This document shows, piece by piece, positions 1 to 6,918 of a stretch of DNA of 11,846 bases. How positions within the stretch are numbered: the first letter of the stretch is position 1; the number at the start of each line of letters is the position of its first letter. The stretch spans positions 1 to 11,846 of the forward strand of contig CALIZH010000242.1 of assembly GCA_938028585.1 (NCBI GenBank). The letters run 5' to 3'. The notes beneath the pieces were generated by a model that was not told the origin of the DNA, ran no database searches, and saw nothing but the letters and a program-made list of their open reading frames with translations. A program made the position numbers and the translations under genes. The stretch is from an uncultured Actinomyces sp. Lineage in GTDB: Bacteria > Actinomycetota > Actinomycetes > Actinomycetales > Actinomycetaceae.

Positions 1-314
1 TTGAAGACAGCGGGGGTAGAAGTCCGCTCATCACCTGGGACCTCGACCTCTACCCGCAACCCCCAACCAACACCCGGTCACCCACACCCAACTCGGAAGA
101 GCCGCTTTTCTGCCTGCACCTGCGTAGCTGAATACCCTTCACAATCGCCACAGACCCCGCTCAGGCCTGCGACAACAAACCCCCATCACACAATTAACCA
201 ATCACCCCGAACAGTACAACTAGCCCGTTCAGCTCAGGAGCAGTCGTTCCAAGAAGTTTGCACGCGCCACGTTACGCCCTGCGGAACACCCGCCTCAAAG
301 GTTTCCTGCAAGGA
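1..314. other. Left-edge region without a recognisable gene
   Basis: I see no credible gene here. A plus-strand frame is open from the first base, but its product is a Pro/Thr/Ser/Arg-rich string without domain character, and it runs on antisense to the surface-protein gene, so it is most likely a shadow of that GC-rich gene. A short minus-strand start (ATG near base 32, reading leftwards off the window) cannot be judged. An imperfect inverted repeat (GGGTAGA / TCTACCC) lies within bases 13-56. Confidence 0.5.
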
Positions 315-348
315 CTGTGGCCCCGATTCCGAAGAATCGGGGCCACAG
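315..348 (-). terminator. Perfect 15-bp hairpin downstream of the surface-protein gene
   Basis: The arms CTGTGGCCCCGATTC (315-329) and its exact complement (334-348) flank a CGAA loop. It starts 36 bases past the stop codon of the minus-strand surface-protein gene, which is where a terminator is expected. There is no clear T-tract on either side, so it may be an actinobacterial T-less terminator or an mRNA 3'-end stabiliser. It is symmetric and could act in both directions. Confidence 0.7.
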
Positions 349-383
349 GTTCAGAGAGCGGGAGCGACCCGCTCAGATGAAAC

Positions 384-1148
384 TCAGACGTGCTTGCGGG
401 CGACCATGACACCACCCGCGAGAGCGACGACAGCAGCTACAGCCATGAGCGGAGCGAAGCTCGCACCGGTCTTGGCAAGGCCACCTTTAGCCTCCTCGGC
501 CTTGGGGGTCTTCGCATCAGCACTAGGCTTCATGGTAGCAGACTGCGAATTGTCGGGAGTGGTACTCGGAGCATCGGGGGTGACCGCCGGAGTATCGGGG
601 GTGACCGCCGGAGTATCGGGGGTGACCGCCGGAGTATCGGGGGTGACGCCAGAGCTAGCGCCGAGACGCGCCTGCGCGTCCGCGCACTTCACCATGTCGT
701 AGTACTCAGTACCATAAGTGCAGAACCAAGTGACATCGAGTTCGGCGTCCCTCTTCTCAAGATCCTTGATCCGTGCAGTAAGGTCAGCACACTTATAAAA
801 ATCGTAGTATGCAGTCCCTTCAGCGCAGAAGTACTGGGCATCGAGCTTCGCGTTTTCGAGATCAGTCCTCGTCTGGTCCTGGACCGGAGAGGGGACATCG
901 GTAGACGCGGCGGCCTTAGCGGCCTCAAGCTTCGCGTTCGCATCAGCGAGAGTAGCCTCTGCGTCCGCGCACTTCGCCATGTCGTAGTACACAGACTCCT
1001 CATTGCAGAAGTAATCGACATCGAGCTGCGCGCTCTTCACCGCAGCCTCTGCATCCGTGACCGGATCCGCAGCGAGCGCCACAGGCGTCGCACAGGCCAT
1101 AGCGACCAGGCCAGCCGCAAGGGCTACACCAAACTTCTTGATTGACAT
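384..1148 (-). CDS. Secreted sortase-anchored surface protein with three Cys-pair repeats
   Basis: The 254-aa product starts with a Sec signal peptide (basic MSIKK, hydrophobic core to about residue 24, cleavage likely after the Ala at 26-27). It ends with a sortase signal: LAKTG at 224-228, a hydrophobic segment at about 231-249, and a final RKHV. The mature part holds three repeats of the form LDxxxFCx(5)YYDxxKCAD, with Cys at 48/60, 108/120 and 143/155. Each pair has the same spacing, which suggests one disulfide per repeat; this is inference. Short helical Ala/Glu/Lys-rich linkers separate the repeats. A Pro/Thr stalk of VTPDTPA units (about 168-190) and a charged Ala/Lys/Glu segment lead to the anchor, which suits a protein held off the wall. 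The start is supported by GGAGGA just upstream of ATG. I do not recognise a named family; binding or adhesion is possible but unshown. Confidence 0.85.
   Translation of the reverse strand: MSIKKFGVALAAGLVAMACATPVALAADPVTDAEAAVKSAQLDVDYFCNEESVYYDMAKCADAEATLADANAKLEAAKAAASTDVPSPVQDQTRTDLENAKLDAQYFCAEGTAYYDFYKCADLTARIKDLEKRDAELDVTWFCTYGTEYYDMVKCADAQARLGASSGVTPDTPAVTPDTPAVTPDTPAVTPDAPSTTPDNSQSATMKPSADAKTPKAEEAKGGLAKTGASFAPLMAVAAVVALAGGVMVARKHV
573..647. repeat. 21-bp tandem repeat encoding the VTPDTPA stalk
   Basis: The unit atcgggggtgaccgccggag plus a final t occurs three times without a mismatch (573-593, 594-614, 615-635) and then as a partial fourth copy. The 21-bp period keeps the frame, so slippage changes the stalk length by 7 residues without breaking the gene. 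Identical copies at the DNA level point to recent expansion. Confidence 0.9.
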
Positions 1149-1299
1149 TCTTCCTCCAGGGGTTCAACTCCACTGTGTTCGACAAGATTTTGCGATAACC
1201 GCATCTGCGATACAACGCATACGCATCGACCGCCAGACGCAAGCCTTTCACACACCCCCCCCGCTGTCAAGATTTGGCGGCAGATTCTTGGGGTGGTTG

Positions 1300-1311
1300 T
1301 AACACGTGTTA
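1300..1311. promoter_or_regulatory. 12-bp perfect palindrome TAACACGTGTTA
   Basis: A perfect palindrome lies about 150 bp upstream of the surface-protein start codon and about 20 bp past the stop of the broken IS30 transposase. It could be an operator for the surface gene or part of the IS30 end, because GTGGTTGTAAC (1293-1303) resembles GTGGTTGCAAC read inward from 4040. I found no clean -35/-10 pair between it and the gene. Confidence 0.35.
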
Positions 1312-1332
1312 TGCCCTGAGTGGCAGCTCGAG

Positions 1333-2148
1333 TCACTGCTTGGGTGTGTCCCGGTTTAGTGTTTTGCGGGGGCGGTCGCCCCGCTGGTCGGCGATGGCGC
1401 CGGGGTCTGCTCCGGTCAGGAGTGACAGATCGGTTCCTTTGGGCATGTATTGGCGCAGGAGCCCGTTTGTGTTCTCGTTGGTGCCGCGCCTCCAGGGTGA
1501 GTGTGGGTCACAGAAGTAGACGTCAAGGCCTAGCTCGGAGGCGATCTTGCGGTGTTGGGCCAGCTCGCTTCCCTGGTCCCAGGTCAGTGACAGGCGCAAG
1601 GAATGGGGCACGTCTGCGAGCTTGTCGATAATGGCATCTTGACCTTCAACGGCTGTGTGTCCGTTGGGCAAGTAAAGCAGCAGCGTGTACCGGGTCGAGC
1701 GTTCCACGAGCGTGCCGACCGCGGATTGTCCTGTGGCTCCGATGAGTAAGTCGCCTTCCCAGTGGCCAGGGGGCGCCCGGTCTTCCACACTGGCGGGCCG
1801 GGCGCTGATCATCACCATGGTCTCCTTGAATCGTGGTCGAACCTGGCGAGCGTATGCGGCCGGGCACCTGCGGGCGCGTCCTTGACGCATGAGGGAAGCG
1901 ATCTCTTTGCGGAGTGTGCCTGTGGCTTGGATGAAGATGGACTGGTAGATCGTCCTCTACGCACGGGTTCATGCTCTGACTTGTGCGGGAAACGAGTGCG
2001 CAAGTATGCGCAAATTTGTTCTGGGCTCCACCTGAGCTTGGGCTTGCCCCAGATGATGCCCCACAAGCGAGGATCGGCACATGTGCGCGCCTTGGGGCGT
2101 GTGAGGCGCTTGCCTGCTCGCATGTGAGCGATGTAGGGGTTGTCGCAC
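1333..2148 (-). pseudogene. IS30-family transposase, C-terminal part (frameshifted)
   Basis: This is the catalytic part of the split transposase. In the frame ending at 1333 it shows the IS30 DDE core: HWEGD (Asp 47 of that frame's first-Met numbering), TWDQG (Asp 105) and the Glu of TNENTNG (Glu 139). This gives the family's DD(33)E spacing, with the signature CDPHSPWRRGTNENTNGLLR around it. Upstream, the region matching RPKARTCADPRL...KLRWSPEQI is in a different frame. The two frames meet near 1951-1960, where one base appears to be lost before the stretch read as TIYQSIFIQATGTLRKEI. The product stops at DTPKQ, shorter than the usual family tail, so an extra stop is possible. Confidence 0.85.
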
Positions 2149-2156
2149 GTGACTGT
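2149..2156. repeat. Target-site duplication of the IS256-family element, left copy
   Basis: GTGACTGT directly precedes the left terminal inverted repeat and recurs directly after the right one (3597-3604). Eight-base duplications are normal for IS256-family transposition. The sequence lies inside the IS30 transposase reading frame, just after the first helix-turn-helix region. Confidence 0.85.
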
Positions 2157-3596
2157 GAGGGTGTCAGTCCGTTTGTGTACGGGGACTGATTTACAAGTAT
2201 GCGGTGAACCTGTCGGGGTAGGCCACGGATAGCTGATTGATTGCCTGCTTCCAGTTGCTGGTCTTGCTGCCTTCGACAAGTCGCTTGGCTGAAGCAGAAG
2301 CCTTGGCGCCTTCTTTAGCGCGGCGGGCAGCACGACGGTCCTCGATGTTACAGATCATCAACCACAGCGTCTTCACTGCCGCTGAATCCGATGGGAACTG
2401 AACGCGGTTTCGTGTTGCTTTCCGAAGCTCGCTGTTCATCGATTCGATGGAATTCGTAGTGTAGATCACCTTCCTTGCCGCTGGCGGGAACTGCAGGAAC
2501 GGAATGAACCTGTCCCACGCGTCACGCCAGACTTTCACTGATTGCGGATACTTCTGGCCAAGCTCGCTGGCCTCAAACTCATCGAGTGCACTTCGAGCTT
2601 CATCCTCGTTGACAGCGGTATAGATGCCTCGTAGATGCTTCGAGACCTCTTTCCGGTCGCCGTAGGCTACCCACCTGTTAGCGGCACGAATCAGATGCAC
2701 CACGCAGGTTTGGACCATGGAGTTCGGCCAGGTTGCCTGGATTGCTTCGGGAAAGCCTTTCAGTCCGTCACAGCAGACAATAAAGACATCGTTGACACCG
2801 CGGTTGGCGATTTCGGCGCACACCTGCGACCAGAATGCTGCACCTTCATTGGTAGCTACCCACAAGCCCAAGATGTGCTTGATGCCTTCCATGTCCACAC
2901 CGACAGCCATGTAGACCGCCTTGTTGACGACGCGTCCGTTGTCACGGATTTTTACACGTAGGGCATCAAGGAAGATGACTGGATAAAACTCGTCGAGTTG
3001 CCTGGTCTGCCAGGCGGTGACTTCCTCTAAGACCGCATCGGTGACCGCGCTAATGGTGTCTGGCGACAAGTTCACGCCGATGGTGGTAGCCAGATGATGT
3101 TCGATGTCACGCACGGTCATTCCGCCCGCATACAAACTAATGATCATGTCATCGAGGTCGGTAAGTCTGCGGCTGCCCTTGGGGACCATGCGCGGCATAT
3201 AGGTGCCTGCTCGATCGCGAGGGACACTGATATCAACTGGTCCGTATGCAGAGTCCACGGTTTTGGGATAAGAGCCGTTACGACTGTTGGCTTGGCCGGC
3301 AGCTTCCTTAGCAGCCCGGTCGCCATTGACGTAGCCCAGGTGTGCATCCATTTCCGCGTTGAGCCCACTGTTAATCGTGGCCTGCAGCAAGCCACGCACC
3401 AGCTCGTTGGCGTCGGCAGTTGATTCACCCAGCTCCTGGATCAGCTTGGCGGTTTCCGGGTTCTCCATCAGCCGGCGGCTAATATCGGCGACGCGCTCAG
3501 CGTCACTATGCTTCTTCGGGGACACAACAGTCATTGTTGCGCACTCTCCTTCGTGATTGAGGATTGAACCTCATACACAAAGCTTCCGACACCCTC
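2157..3596 (-). mobile_element. Complete IS256-family insertion sequence (1,440 bp)
   Basis: The element is bounded by imperfect terminal inverted repeats of about 27 bp. Read inward, both ends begin GAGGGTGTC and share TTTGTGTA further in (2157-2184 and the complement of 3569-3596). It carries one intact transposase gene on the minus strand and is flanked by the 8-bp direct repeat GTGACTGT. Length, repeats and duplication all agree with IS256-family features. The copy looks whole and may still be mobile. Confidence 0.9.
2191..3534 (-). CDS. IS256-family (mutator-type) transposase
   Basis: The 447-aa product catalyses cut-and-paste or copy-out movement of its element through a DDE active site. 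Asp190 (FLDALRVK), Asp256 (CCDGLKG) and Glu364 (TTNSIESMNSELR) sit 66 and 108 residues apart, matching the spacing known for IS256 transposases. The C(2)H-type motif VQTCVVHLIR (Cys277, His280) lies between the second Asp and the Glu, as in the family. The N-terminal 60 residues with ELVRGLLQATINSGLNAEMDAHLGY are the usual dimer/DNA-binding region. No frameshift or internal stop is seen. The start is supported by AAGGAG about 10 bases upstream of ATG. It fills nearly the whole element and has no partner gene. Confidence 0.97.
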   Translation of the reverse strand: MTVVSPKKHSDAERVADISRRLMENPETAKLIQELGESTADANELVRGLLQATINSGLNAEMDAHLGYVNGDRAAKEAAGQANSRNGSYPKTVDSAYGPVDISVPRDRAGTYMPRMVPKGSRRLTDLDDMIISLYAGGMTVRDIEHHLATTIGVNLSPDTISAVTDAVLEEVTAWQTRQLDEFYPVIFLDALRVKIRDNGRVVNKAVYMAVGVDMEGIKHILGLWVATNEGAAFWSQVCAEIANRGVNDVFIVCCDGLKGFPEAIQATWPNSMVQTCVVHLIRAANRWVAYGDRKEVSKHLRGIYTAVNEDEARSALDEFEASELGQKYPQSVKVWRDAWDRFIPFLQFPPAARKVIYTTNSIESMNSELRKATRNRVQFPSDSAAVKTLWLMICNIEDRRAARRAKEGAKASASAKRLVEGSKTSNWKQAINQLSVAYPDRFTAYL

Positions 3597-3604
3597 GTGA
3601 CTGT
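3597..3604. repeat. Target-site duplication of the IS256-family element, right copy
   Basis: GTGACTGT follows the right terminal repeat (CACCCTC on the plus strand) and is identical to the left copy at 2149-2156. Beyond it the IS30 reading frame resumes, encoding RNGMTVT on the minus strand. Confidence 0.85.
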
Positions 3605-4036
3605 CATCCCATTACGCTTCAGCTCCCGGCACACAGCCCGGGGCGAACGCCCCAACCGGCGGGCAATATCACGAATCGAGAGCCCCTCGACGCGCCACCC
3701 GAAGATGAGCATGCGTTCCTTGAACGACAAGAACCCTTGACTGATCCGATGCGGGTGGCATTTCACGTACAGATGGTACCAATGAGCCTGAGGAGCGATA
3801 CTGGCTCGCTCACACCGCCCACTTGAACGAGTCCGGCCATGACGCCAGACCTTACCCGTCCGCTTCGAGACCCCAACAGCATGAGCTGCCTGCACGAAGG
3901 TCAAACCATCAACAAGAGAGCGCACATACTCCCGATACCAAGCCTGACACACCTCACGACAAGAGGGACACTCAACCCACTGAAAAACACGACCAACACC
4001 AGCCACAACAAACCCCTTCACCAAGATCCGTTGCAA
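3605..4036 (-). pseudogene. IS30-family transposase, N-terminal part
   Basis: This is the front part of the IS30 transposase cut off by the IS256-family insertion. It contains two DNA-binding helix-turn-helix regions. The first, near residues 40-65 of the open frame, reads DGLTFVQAAHAVGVSKRTGKVW. The second reads GLSIRDIARRLGRSPRAVCREL just before the break. The linking FLSFKERMLIFGWR matches the family's usual L-S-x-x-E-R stretch. The true start is unclear: the frame opens with TTG at 4036, and GTG at 4021 is an alternative. No strong ribosome binding site is seen for either. Past the insertion the protein would continue as the segment encoded downward from 2148. Confidence 0.8.
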
Positions 4037-4040
4037 CCAC

Positions 4041-4335
4041 CACCAGAACCTAGATTCCCCTTCGTTGCACCACTTTGCCCACCTTGCGCTCCCTAATGGT
4101 CGCTGGCGGTGGGTGGGGTAAAAAGGGCATAAGAGGGGCTGGCTCAGTCGTTCGCTACGCTCTCTCCTTCGGTCGGCATAGCCGACAGCCCTTCGGTCGT
4201 GGTCTCGCTCCGCTTCGACCCCTCCCTCACCTCTCTACGCTATCGCTTCGAGAGGCTCTTACTGCGCCTGTTCCGCGTTGCTCCACAGGCTTGCCCTACG
4301 CACCCCCACCGGGGCTGCTCCGGGTGCCCTTCTGC
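4041..4335. other. GC-rich non-coding stretch with TTCGG-type short repeats
   Basis: No credible gene. From about 4145 to 4260 the sequence is built from variations on ttcgctacgct, ccttcggtcg, gctccgcttcg and tacgctatcgcttcg. It includes a small hairpin GTCGGC-ata-GCCGAC (4172-4186), CCTCTC/GAGAGG arms (4230-4235 and 4250-4255), and two cTTCGg motifs that would form UUCG tetraloops in RNA. It could be the start of the structured transcript downstream or decayed mobile DNA. Confidence 0.5.
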
Positions 4336-4594
4336 GCGTCTGTTCCAGACGCTTGAAACACGACCCAGACTCCCGTCTGTGTCACCGGGTCTCGACAATG
4401 AGACCCGCGTACCACGGCGATGGACCACACATCATTGCTTTGCGGGGAACGCCCACAAAGCAACACCTGGGTCACCGTGGGTACAGATACCCAAGAGGGT
4501 CGCAAAGAACGAAACACCCTCTTCGGTATCAGACAAATTACGGTCTCATTGCTTCGACCCTGATAGCACCGCCTGTTGACGTAAAAGGAACCCA

Positions 4595-4619
4595 TGTTTT
4601 TGAGGTCAGCTCAAAAACA
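4595..4619 (+). other. Perfect 10-bp hairpin in the structured region
   Basis: TGTTTTTGAG (4595-4604) and CTCAAAAACA (4610-4619) are exact complements around the loop GTCAG. There is no following T-tract, so I do not call it a terminator. It divides the GC-richer first half of the hairpin series from the AT-richer second half. Confidence 0.7.
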
Positions 4620-4735
4620 CAGGCTCTCGAAAATAGCAAACAGTCGGATCAGACAATGGCACAACCAGAGGTTGCACCGAATGTCACCACAGGTATCACA
4701 CAAGTGATGCTCATAAGAAAAGTGGTGGGGCCACT

Positions 4736-4773
4736 GGTGGTGCATCCTCTGAAAATACAGAGGGTGCGCCACC
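4736..4773 (+). other. 16-bp hairpin with two G-U pairs
   Basis: GGTGGTGCATCCTCTG (4736-4751) pairs over its whole length with CAGAGGGTGCGCCACC (4758-4773) around the loop AAAATA. Fourteen pairs are Watson-Crick and two are U-G in the plus-strand RNA. On the minus strand those two would be A-C mismatches. This is the strongest single sign that the stretch works as RNA and in which direction. Confidence 0.75.
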
Positions 4774-5164
4774 CATATAAATTCATGTGCCCCGCCAAAC
4801 AATGTTGGCATAAAACATGGTGCAAGACTATGTACATACCGCGCTCATCGCGCCGACATGACATACGTACACATCTCGCCATGAGGCTCATAGATCGCTC
4901 AAAAGAAAAGCTCCATTGAATGAAAACCAATGGAACAAAACCTTTCTTCATCGCATCAAAAATGCCACATAAGGGAAGGAATCGGGTGTCCCTACCGGAG
5001 ACACCGGGGTTCTGTTCTGAATCAAAAATGATTCCTGTAATGATTTCATCAGGTGAGAGCAGCTCGCCGTTGGCGAGCCGAGCAAGCTCGCAGAAACATA
5101 TCGTGGTTTATAAATGACCAGATAAAAACCACGAAAACACCCGATGAAAAGACAGGAGTCCCGC

Positions 5165-5683
5165 ATGACTCAGGCCCACGATGCCGAAAAGCAACAGATG
5201 ACCGTCATGGTCGTTACGGAGCCGAATACTCAAACGTTCCAGCTTGGAGAAACGATTGCCGATACTATCGAAGAAACGAAGAAGGCAATCTCTTCGACTG
5301 AAAACGAAAAAGACGTCACTATCGTGACAAACAGCCTGTACCTCAACGGCTGGGCAAACAAGCATGGCTACAATGCCACGCTTGTCAATGACGAGGAGAT
5401 GCTCACGCACATCGCGCATGAGAGCATTCCGGTCGTCGTAATGGTTCCAGCTATTGAAACCCTGGCTATCAAGCCAGACGAAGGAATCGCTCTCGTCCCT
5501 GGCGACGAAAACATTCTCGTCGCTATCCAAGACGAACTCACGCGCCGGGATGACGACGGTCAAGCCGTCCATCCAGACGTGATGATCACACTCATGCTCC
5601 CACCCGAATATCGGATGGTTCGAGCAAACAATGATCCAGACACCTATATCAGGGTCATCGCAACCGCTAAACTTTCCAACTGA
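5165..5683 (+). CDS. Unrecognised small acidic protein
   Basis: The product is 172 aa, soluble and acidic, with no Cys, signal peptide or membrane segment. I recognise no family. After a short polar head it alternates strand-like hydrophobic runs (MTVMVV at 12-17, DVTIVTNSLYL at 50-60, IPVVVMVP at 88-95, IALVPGDENILVAI at 108-121, YIRVIATAKL at 161-170) with charged helices, suggesting a compact alpha/beta domain. The start is chosen because AGGAG ends 6 bases before ATG at 5165; an earlier in-frame ATG at 5144 has no such site. It is the first gene of the co-oriented run, and it sits directly after the hairpin-rich stretch, which may be its leader. The next gene begins 89 bases downstream behind a structured spacer. 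Confidence 0.8.
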   Translation: MTQAHDAEKQQMTVMVVTEPNTQTFQLGETIADTIEETKKAISSTENEKDVTIVTNSLYLNGWANKHGYNATLVNDEEMLTHIAHESIPVVVMVPAIETLAIKPDEGIALVPGDENILVAIQDELTRRDDDGQAVHPDVMITLMLPPEYRMVRANNDPDTYIRVIATAKLSN

Positions 5684-5706
5684 GGCCCACAAAAGATCTC
5701 AAAGAA

Positions 5707-5763
5707 CACCCTTGATGAGGGTGATCTGACAGCCTCACCCCAACACAGACATCACCATCAAGG
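5707..5763 (+). promoter_or_regulatory. Alternative hairpins that can mask the next gene's ribosome binding site
   Basis: CCTTGAT (5710-5716) pairs with ATCAAGG (5757-5763). Inside it GGTGAT (5720-5725) pairs with ATCACC (5751-5756) and CTG (5726-5728) with CAG (5746-5748), giving 16 pairs. The distal arm runs into AGGAG (5761-5765), the ribosome binding site of the gene at 5773. A competing small hairpin CACCCT/AGGGTG (5707-5712 and 5718-5723) would break the long stem and free the site. This layout suits translational control. No ligand or regulator can be named from the sequence. Confidence 0.5.
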
Positions 5764-5772
5764 AGAACAACC

Positions 5773-6903
5773 ATGAAAACCCCTAAGATTCACTTCACCA
5801 ATCCCAAGCTGTGGTCCAAGAAGAACAAGATCATTGCAGCCATCGTTGCAGCAGTTCTGGTTCTGGCTAGTATCGCAGGCGCTGTTATCACCTCGCGCAT
5901 CCAGCACCAGAAGGAATGCCAGGCTCGCTCCGTAGCTTTCACTGACAAGCTGACCCAGCTGGATCAGTCCACTGCCAAGGCTCACGACGCACTTGCTACA
6001 GTCGATGAGTCCGTTAAGGAAGGCGAAGGCGCACGCCTCGCACATACCCAGGGCTTCACTCTTGCTCCCGAAGGACAGAGCGCAACCGCTGATCTCAACG
6101 ACGCTATCGCCAAGGCTGAGGGGACTAAGACCTCTGAGGCTGCAAAGGCACACGCGGAAGAAGGCAAGTGCCTGAGCCAGCAGGATGTCACCGATGCCGA
6201 GGCAGCTGTCAAGACTGTTGACGACAAGACTCAGTCGTTCGTTAATGCTCGCGACGCGTACCGCCTGACCAAGGCAACCGATGAAGCAAACTCCACCATG
6301 GATGCTGCAAAGTCGAACCTTGCCGAGGCTCAGAAGAACGCAGACGAGCAGATCAAGGCCGTTGACGACGACTCGCAGATGGCTTCCGATGGAAACGTCA
6401 AGGGTGCATACGACGCTCTGAAGAACATCAACAACGAATCGCACTCGATCTCTACTACAGTGACGGCTGATTCTTACGATGAGGCTGTGGCCTCCATCGA
6501 GAAGGCAAAGGCTGCTGACCAGAAGGCGACTGACGTGAAGAACGCTCAGGAAGCATTGAAGAACGCTATCAATACCTACCAGGAAGCCAAGGCTGCTGAG
6601 ACGGCTGCTGCCTCTCGCTCCGCTCAGCAGAGTGCATCTAGCCGTGGTGGATCGTCCTACAGCTCCGGTTCCTCTAGCTCCGCTCGCTCCTACGGCTCGA
6701 CCGGCGGATCGCAGTCACGCTCGTACTCTAACGACGGTGGGTCTAGCTCCGGTTCCAATAACAGCAACTCAGGTGGGTCATCCAGCTCTGGTAAGGTATC
6801 GAACGAGGAGATTTACAAGCACAGTGTCAGTGATGAAGAAGCCAACAGTGGACGCTACACCTACTGTGTCTATATTGACAATGGCCGACAACTCTGCCAC
6901 TAA
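5773..6903 (+). CDS. Membrane-anchored coiled-coil protein with Ser/Gly linker and Cys tail
   Basis: The 376-aa product has a basic head, one membrane helix at about 19-40, and a long Ala/Lys/Glu/Asp-rich helical region (about 50-280) typical of coiled coils. A Ser/Gly-rich low-complexity linker (281-340) follows, then a small C-terminal module ending YTYCVYIDNGRQLCH. With a type II or uncleaved-signal topology, most of it would lie outside the cell. Cys are at 49, 133, 365 and 375, allowing a disulfide within the tail and perhaps one in the helical part (inference). AGGAG lies 7 bases before the start. A strong terminator follows directly. The design (anchor, rod, flexible spacer, end module) suggests an envelope or cell-contact role, but I recognise no family. 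Confidence 0.85.
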   Translation: MKTPKIHFTNPKLWSKKNKIIAAIVAAVLVLASIAGAVITSRIQHQKECQARSVAFTDKLTQLDQSTAKAHDALATVDESVKEGEGARLAHTQGFTLAPEGQSATADLNDAIAKAEGTKTSEAAKAHAEEGKCLSQQDVTDAEAAVKTVDDKTQSFVNARDAYRLTKATDEANSTMDAAKSNLAEAQKNADEQIKAVDDDSQMASDGNVKGAYDALKNINNESHSISTTVTADSYDEAVASIEKAKAADQKATDVKNAQEALKNAINTYQEAKAAETAAASRSAQQSASSRGGSSYSSGSSSSARSYGSTGGSQSRSYSNDGGSSSGSNNSNSGGSSSSGKVSNEEIYKHSVSDEEANSGRYTYCVYIDNGRQLCH

Positions 6904-6918
6904 TCCACACATACACTG

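Larger units (their letters stand above)
1293..4040 (-). mobile_element. Decayed IS30-family element, interrupted by an IS256-family element
   Basis: The two parts of one IS30-type transposase lie on either side of the IS256-family insertion and join in the right order once the insertion and one copy of the 8-bp duplication are removed. Without them the element would be about 1.3 kb, close to the usual IS30 length. The ends given here are tentative. They rest on an 11-bp near-match, GTGGTTG(T/C)AAC, read inward from both sides. An alternative right end is the sequence GTGGTGCAACG on the minus strand near 4062-4072. The element can no longer move by itself, because the gene is broken, frameshifted and possibly truncated at its end. 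Confidence 0.7.
4336..5133 (+). ncRNA. Candidate large structured RNA or very long structured leader
   Basis: No open frame here looks like a protein, yet perfect or near-perfect hairpins follow one another with little gap. The stems are at 4336-4352, 4366-4379, 4386-4407, 4435-4463, 4478-4493, 4493-4523, 4595-4619, 4662-4674, 4736-4773, 4784-4819, 4912-4934, 4985-5005, 5019-5034, 5062-5078 and 5102-5133. The largest (4736-4773) has 16 pairs including two that are G-U only if the plus strand is transcribed, which favours that strand. I see no clear promoter and no T-tract terminator, and the last hairpin lies 21 bases before a ribosome binding site. It may therefore be a free RNA, or the leader of the gene at 5165. 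Large ornate bacterial RNAs such as GOLLD and ROOL are possible relatives by style only; I cannot match their sequence. Confidence 0.4.

Noticed and set aside
573..647. Repeat mistaken for a CRISPR array
   Set aside because: Units are directly adjacent without spacers and encode a regular protein stalk.
1..702. Open plus-strand frame of 233 codons at the left edge
   Set aside because: Low-complexity product, no ribosome binding site, and it runs antisense through the well-supported surface-protein gene and its repeat.
1083..1103. Lipoprotein signal at Cys19 of the surface protein
   Set aside because: The residues before Cys19 (VAMA) lack the usual Leu at -3, and a normal Ala-rich cleavage site plus a sortase anchor are present.
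390..1145. Long plus-strand frame opposite the surface-protein gene
   Set aside because: The minus strand has signal peptide, Cys repeats, stalk and sortase signal; the plus frame is a shadow with SIGGDRR repeats created by the 21-bp DNA repeat.
4278..4919. 213-codon plus-strand frame over the hairpin region
   Set aside because: No ribosome binding site, no domain-like pattern, and the hairpin series explains the sequence better. A decayed or unknown protein is not fully excluded.
5144..5164. Earlier ATG for the gene at 5165
   Set aside because: The AGGAG site lies between the two ATGs and is correctly spaced only for 5165.
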